From Roseiflexus sp. RS-1 (lineage in GTDB: Bacteria > Chloroflexota > Chloroflexia > Chloroflexales > Roseiflexaceae), in the NCBI RefSeq assembly GCF_000016665.1, contig NC_009523.1:2604001-2668000 (forward strand): DNA of 64,000 nt, in the 5' to 3' direction. The notes below the pieces were generated by a model. That model saw only the letters and a program-made list of their open reading frames with translations. It did no database searches and was not told where the DNA came from. The position numbers and the translations under genes were made by a program. Positions 60,301-64,000 of the stretch are shown here, piece by piece (position 1 is the stretch's first letter; every line of letters begins with the position of its first letter).

Positions 60301-61497
60301 ATGAGCGACAGGGGTGTCAAAGCGCAGCGGAGCAAAACGGCGTTGGTACTGGCGGGCGGCGGAGTGACAGGTGCGGCATACGAAATCGGCGCACTGCGCG
60401 CGCTCGATGATCTTCTTCATCACTTCAGCGTCAACGACTTCGATGTTTTTATCGGCACCAGCGCCGGAGCGCTGGTCGCCGCCTGTCTGGCGAATGGGTT
60501 GACGCCGCACGAACTGATGCGGCACCTCGAAGTGCCGCTCGATGGCATCGCGCCGCTCAATACCGGCGATCTGTTCACCCTCAATGGGCGCGACATTCTG
60601 ACGCAGGGGATGCATCTGCCGCAGGCGATACTACGCGCGGTGCAGGCGCTCATCTTTTCGCGGAAGCATCTCTCGCTGCTCGACCTGATCGAATCGTTTG
60701 CACTGGCGCTCCCCGGCGGACTGTACGATATCAGTTCGCTTGATCGCTATCTCAGCGCCGTGCTCTCCCGCCCCGGTCTGACCAACGATTTCCGCGCCCT
60801 CTCGCGTGAACTGGTGATCATTGCGACCGATCTCGATACCGGTGCGCGCGTGGTGTTCGGCACCCCGCCGTATGACACGGTGCCGATTTCGCGCGCCGTG
60901 GCTGCGTCTTCAGCAATGCCGCTGGTCTACCGTCCGGTGCGGATCGACGGGCGCGATTACATCGATGGTGGCGTGCGCGGTAATGCCAGCCTCGATCTGG
61001 CGATCGAACGCGGGGCGCGCCTGATCGTCTGCGTCAATCCGCTTGTGCCCTACGATTTAGATGAGGCGGAGGAGGAGAAGTTGCACATTCGCGATATGGG
61101 GGCGCCTGGCATCGCCAACCAGGTCTTCCGCACCCTCTTCCACTCGGCGCTGCATTACCACCTGAAACAGATCCATCGCCGGCATCCCGATGTCGATATT
61201 ATTCTGATCGAACCGGCACGCGATGACGTTCGTATGTTCTCCGAAATGCCGATGCGCTACTCCAGTCGCACCGAAGTCGCACGGCACGGTTTCGAGACGG
61301 TAGCGCGTTTCCTGAGCGACCGGTACGAGAGTTATCGCAATATCTTCGCGCGGCACGGCATTGCGCTTCAGCCGCAACAGGCTGCCAGACGCCTGACAGC
61401 CGTCGCCCATCGCGCGAATACGCCACACCCCGGTCCGCGTGAACTGCGCCAGACGCTTGCCAGTCTGGAGCAGTTGCTGAACCAATCAAATCGCTAG
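60301..61497 (+). CDS. Patatin-like phospholipase
   Basis: A 398-residue patatin. Oxyanion loop VLAGGGVTGAAYEIG, nucleophile GTSAGAL (Ser54), and DGG in YIDGGVRGNASLDLAI (Asp about 222) give the Ser-Asp dyad. A lid-like helical region (95-150) and a C-terminal helix pair follow. No signal peptide. The AGAGGAG site nine bases before the ATG fits. It overlaps the convergent VWA gene by four bases. Confidence 0.9.
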   Translation: MSDRGVKAQRSKTALVLAGGGVTGAAYEIGALRALDDLLHHFSVNDFDVFIGTSAGALVAACLANGLTPHELMRHLEVPLDGIAPLNTGDLFTLNGRDILTQGMHLPQAILRAVQALIFSRKHLSLLDLIESFALALPGGLYDISSLDRYLSAVLSRPGLTNDFRALSRELVIIATDLDTGARVVFGTPPYDTVPISRAVAASSAMPLVYRPVRIDGRDYIDGGVRGNASLDLAIERGARLIVCVNPLVPYDLDEAEEEKLHIRDMGAPGIANQVFRTLFHSALHYHLKQIHRRHPDVDIILIEPARDDVRMFSEMPMRYSSRTEVARHGFETVARFLSDRYESYRNIFARHGIALQPQQAARRLTAVAHRANTPHPGPRELRQTLASLEQLLNQSNR

Positions 61498-62699
61498 GTT
61501 CCAATCCGCTGGCGTCGCTCAGGGCGGCGCGCGCCAAGCATCGCCAGTTTTGCGCCGAGTTGCTCCAGGCTTACCAGGTTGTGCACCGGCAAAAAGTCAT
61601 CGACAAACGGCAGCGCCGCCTGCATCCCCTGGGTGAGCGGTTGATAGCGCGGGTTCCCCAGCAACGGGTTCAACCAGATCAGGCGGTAGCATGAACGTTG
61701 CAGCCGCGCCATTTCACGCCCCAGCAACTGCGGATCGCCGCGATCCCATCCGTCGCTGATGAGCAACACCACCGGACCGCGCCCCAGCACCCGGCGCGAC
61801 CAGTAGTAATTGAAGTGCCTGACCGCCTCGCCAATCCGCGTCCCGCCCGACCAGTCCACCACATGTTTGCTGACGGCTGCGATGGCTTCATCGATATCGC
61901 GTTCACGCAACAGACGGGTAATGCGCGTCAGGCGCGTGCCGAATACGAACGCTTCCACGTCACGCAAGCCGTTCGAGATAGTATGCACGAATTGAAGCAG
62001 GATACGACTGTAGCGATCCATCGAACCGCTGATGTCGCACAGCACGACGAGCGGACGCTGCCGATAGCGCGGCTCGCGGAAGGTCAACTCAATCGGGTCG
62101 CCGCCGTGGCGCAGGTTGCGGCGCAGGATGCGGCGCATATCGATCTCGCCGGCGCGCACTGCCGGGCGACGACGACGGGTGCGACGCGGCTCGATGCGCC
62201 ACTCGAGTGTGCGTAGCAACTCCTTGCACGCCTGCACCTCTTCGTAACTGAAGTTGCCGAAGTCTTTGGTGCGCAACGTCTCAGCAGCCGTAAAGGTGAG
62301 CGTAAAGCCAACCTTCTCTTCCTGCTGTTCTTCATGACGATCCGGCTCATTGTGTCCATCGCCCTGGCTGCGCGGTCGGCGCGGCAGACGCAGCGGTTTC
62401 GGCGGCATCTTGACCACCGGGATCGCCAGCATCAACGGATCAAACCCTGACTGCGTGCGCCAGTAGAAATCGAACGCAGCATCGAACATCGGCAGATCTT
62501 CGCGTCGGCAGATCAGGGTACAGCGCGCAGCTGCGCGAAAATCCCCACGCGCCACAATCGGCACATGCTCCAGCGCCCGCGCCAGATCGATGGTCTGTTC
62601 GCTGCTGACTTTGATGCCGGTGCTGCGCAGCAGGTGCACGAACGCAACCACATGCGTCATCAGGTTCCCGTGGGGAATCAGTGGTTCTAACTCGTCCAT
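61494..62699 (-). CDS. VWA-domain CoxE-like protein
   Basis: A 401-residue protein of the VWA/CoxE group. The N-terminal region (1-190) is helical. The VWA domain (200-390) has a MIDAS site: VVLCDISGSMDRYS (DxSxS), DWSGGTRIGEA (Thr), and LLISDGWDRGDP (Asp). It pairs with the MoxR ATPase immediately upstream (24 bases), as in coxD/coxE-like modules that insert metals or activate oxidoreductases; the client is not adjacent. Confidence 0.9.
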   Translation of the reverse strand: MDELEPLIPHGNLMTHVVAFVHLLRSTGIKVSSEQTIDLARALEHVPIVARGDFRAAARCTLICRREDLPMFDAAFDFYWRTQSGFDPLMLAIPVVKMPPKPLRLPRRPRSQGDGHNEPDRHEEQQEEKVGFTLTFTAAETLRTKDFGNFSYEEVQACKELLRTLEWRIEPRRTRRRRPAVRAGEIDMRRILRRNLRHGGDPIELTFREPRYRQRPLVVLCDISGSMDRYSRILLQFVHTISNGLRDVEAFVFGTRLTRITRLLRERDIDEAIAAVSKHVVDWSGGTRIGEAVRHFNYYWSRRVLGRGPVVLLISDGWDRGDPQLLGREMARLQRSCYRLIWLNPLLGNPRYQPLTQGMQAALPFVDDFLPVHNLVSLEQLGAKLAMLGARRPERRQRIGT

Positions 62700-62723
62700 A
62701 ACAGCAACGCGAATCCCTGTCGT

Positions 62724-63614
62724 CTACACGCCCACTTTCTCCAGCAACGAACGCACCCCCTGTCCACGCACCTGCGCAATATCGTCCTGATACTTCAGAA
62801 TGGCGCCCAGCGTATCCTCCACCATTTCAGGGGTGAGTTCGCGCGCATCGAGCGCCGTGAGCGCCGTTGTCCAGTCGAGAGTCTCCGCAACGCCGGGGAG
62901 TTTGAAGAGATCGAGTTTGCGCAATTCGTGAACGAATGCCACGACCTGGCGCGACAGACGGTCAGACGCGCCGGGAACTCTGGCATTCACGATTCGCAGT
63001 TCTTTGTCGAGCGACGGATAATCGATCCAGTAAAACAGGCAACGTCGCTTCAGCGCATCATGGATTTCGCGCGTGCGGTTGCTGGTGATAATGACTGTCG
63101 GCGGCTGGCTGGCGCGGATGGTTCCGATTTCAGGAATGCTGATCTGCCAGTCGGAGAGCAGTTCGAGCAGGAATGCCTCAAACTCCTCATCGGCGCGGTC
63201 GATCTCGTCGATCAACAGCACCGGCGGGCGTTCCCAACTCTCCTCGATGGCTTGCAACAGCGGACGCTTGATCAGAAACTCCGGGCTGAAGATTTCATTC
63301 AGCGCCGCGTGCGCATCGCTGCCGCCGAGCGCCTCGATCAGGCGGATCTGCAACATCTGCCGGGTGTAGTTCCACTCGTATATGGTGGTGTTGACGTCGA
63401 GACCTTCGTAGCATTGCAGGCGGATCAGGTGACGATCCTGCATACGCGCCAGTGTTTTGGCAATTTCGGTCTTCCCAACCCCTGCCTCGCCTTCGAGCAG
63501 CAACGGTTTCTGCAACTTGAGCGCCAGAAAGATCGCCGTTGCCAGCGGGCGGTCTGCAATGTAGTTGTGCGCGGCAAGCGCCTGCTGTAAATCGTCAATG
63601 GTTGCAAACTGCAT
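62724..63614 (-). CDS. MoxR-family AAA ATPase
   Basis: A 296-residue ATPase. Walker A GEAGVGKTE (42-50), Walker B PPVLLIDEIDRADEEFEAFLLE, sensor 1 IITSNRTREIHDALKRRC, and the C-terminal helical lid. It partners with the VWA protein downstream; such pairs act as chaperones for specific enzymes. ATG chosen before the conserved N-terminus. An extended -10 (TGC plus TACAAT) lies at 63649-63657 on the minus strand. Confidence 0.9.
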   Translation of the reverse strand: MQFATIDDLQQALAAHNYIADRPLATAIFLALKLQKPLLLEGEAGVGKTEIAKTLARMQDRHLIRLQCYEGLDVNTTIYEWNYTRQMLQIRLIEALGGSDAHAALNEIFSPEFLIKRPLLQAIEESWERPPVLLIDEIDRADEEFEAFLLELLSDWQISIPEIGTIRASQPPTVIITSNRTREIHDALKRRCLFYWIDYPSLDKELRIVNARVPGASDRLSRQVVAFVHELRKLDLFKLPGVAETLDWTTALTALDARELTPEMVEDTLGAILKYQDDIAQVRGQGVRSLLEKVGV

Positions 63615-63649
63615 AGGTGTTGATCCTGTCGGACGGGTGTATAGAATTA

Positions 63650-63677
63650 TTGTAGCACAGGCAGCGTGTGCTATAAT
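63650..63677 (+). promoter_or_regulatory. Divergent promoter for the DUF4870 gene
   Basis: TTGTAG, 16 bases, TATAAT (with TGC extension) on the plus strand; the TTGTAG overlaps the minus-strand -10 box of the MoxR gene. The two promoters share DNA, so firing of one may hinder the other. Confidence 0.5.
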
Positions 63678-63718
63678 CGCCAGTACAACGCATAAATGAA
63701 CGATGAGTGTGTCGACCG

Positions 63719-64000
63719 ATGGCTCTACCCGATGAAGATGAGCGATTGACCGCAGCAATGGCGCACGCCAGCGTCGTTGCCAATGTCGCAGGATTGACCG
63801 GTTTGATCCTGGCGGTTCTGCTCTGGGCGACTCAGCGCAGGCGGTCGCGCTTCGTGCGGGCGCATATTGTGCAGGCGATCGTTTATCAGATCGGCACGCT
63901 CCTGGGCGTTATCGCGCTGATGCTGCTGTGGTCTGGATGTTTGCTGCTATCGCTGCTGCCTGCTGCATTGCGACCAGATCTCTACCGCGACGGCACCCTG
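63719..64000 (+). CDS. DUF4870 membrane protein, 5' part (truncated by window end)
   Basis: 94 codons remain open at the window edge. MAHASVVANVAGLTGLILAVLLWATQRRRSRFVRAHIVQAIVYQIGT matches DUF4870: a first helix, then xxSRFVRxHxxQA and a second helix. Function unknown; related to Tic20-like small membrane proteins. A short out-of-frame ATG-initiated ORF (63696-63749) overlaps the start. The start is uncertain and the ribosome site weak. Confidence 0.65.
   Translation, partial: MALPDEDERLTAAMAHASVVANVAGLTGLILAVLLWATQRRRSRFVRAHIVQAIVYQIGTLLGVIALMLLWSGCLLLSLLPAALRPDLYRDGTL

Overview
The window reads as chromosomal DNA from a GC-rich filamentous anoxygenic phototroph of the Chloroflexota, most likely Roseiflexus or a close relative. 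That is inference from gene content: a B12-dependent CarH-type light regulator beside phytoene synthase, a CrtI-family desaturase, a mevalonate kinase, DUF1800/DUF1501 and DUF4388/small-GTPase pairs, SpoIIE/STAS partner switching, and lipoproteins with Pro/Thr-rich linkers. No rRNA, tRNA or CRISPR array was found. Genes are closely packed on both strands, and the accessory character is concentrated in a few intergenic repeat zones.

Layout. 1-9.1 kb: end of an Mrp-like ATPase, moaA, an IscA/HesB protein, rhodanese, DUF309, a methyltransferase and a BNR propeller protein, then carH with a putative operator/promoter, phytoene synthase, an SDR epimerase and a DegP/HtrA lipoprotein. 9-16.7 kb, mixed strands: aat, an AAA ATPase, an esterase, an SGNH hydrolase, a Lon-N-domain protein, an AlbA_2/HTH protein, a VOC protein and DUF2227. 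16.9-20.6 kb: a WD40-like lipoprotein whose 5' leader is a heptanucleotide array, then palindromic repeats surrounding an IS5-type element, then sixA. 20.7-26.3 kb: guaA, a PocR-domain regulator, and a large FAD/Fe-S fusion oxidoreductase with a Met/Pro-rich tail. 26.3-26.75 kb: two different heptanucleotide tandem arrays, the second running directly into the ATG of mevalonate kinase. 27-33.5 kb: mnmA, small membrane proteins, DUF1385, a DUF4388 plus small-GTPase pair, and an MBL hydrolase. 33.5-34.2 kb: a repeat zone with a tandem duplication that copies the first codons of the DUF512 gene. 34.2-45.7 kb: the DUF512 protein, GAF/HD-GYP, Der, an FHA protein, an AmrS-like protein lacking the expected radical-SAM cysteines, signal peptidase, a glycosyltransferase, a glycosidase-like protein and an L,D-transpeptidase. 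45.7-54.9 kb: a pseudokinase-WD40 protein, a CrtI-like desaturase, a redoxin, a YjbQ protein and the DUF1501/DUF1800 pair. 55.3-64 kb: STAS, HATPase-STAS and GAF-SpoIIE genes, a PhaR-like regulator, a patatin, a VWA/MoxR pair and a truncated DUF4870 gene.

How it fits together. The carH-crtB block (4.3-6.7 kb) and the desaturase (48.9-50.6 kb) suggest light-controlled carotenoid synthesis, and mevalonate kinase would feed the same isoprenoid pool. Signal-transduction genes are prominent: partner switching, HD-GYP, FHA, pseudokinase and the GTPase pair. The least conventional DNA is the period-7 arrays, the duplicated leader/start of DUF512, the degenerate AmrS homologue and the IS with an A7 frameshift. 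All functional calls come from motif reading by eye; no database search or computation was run.
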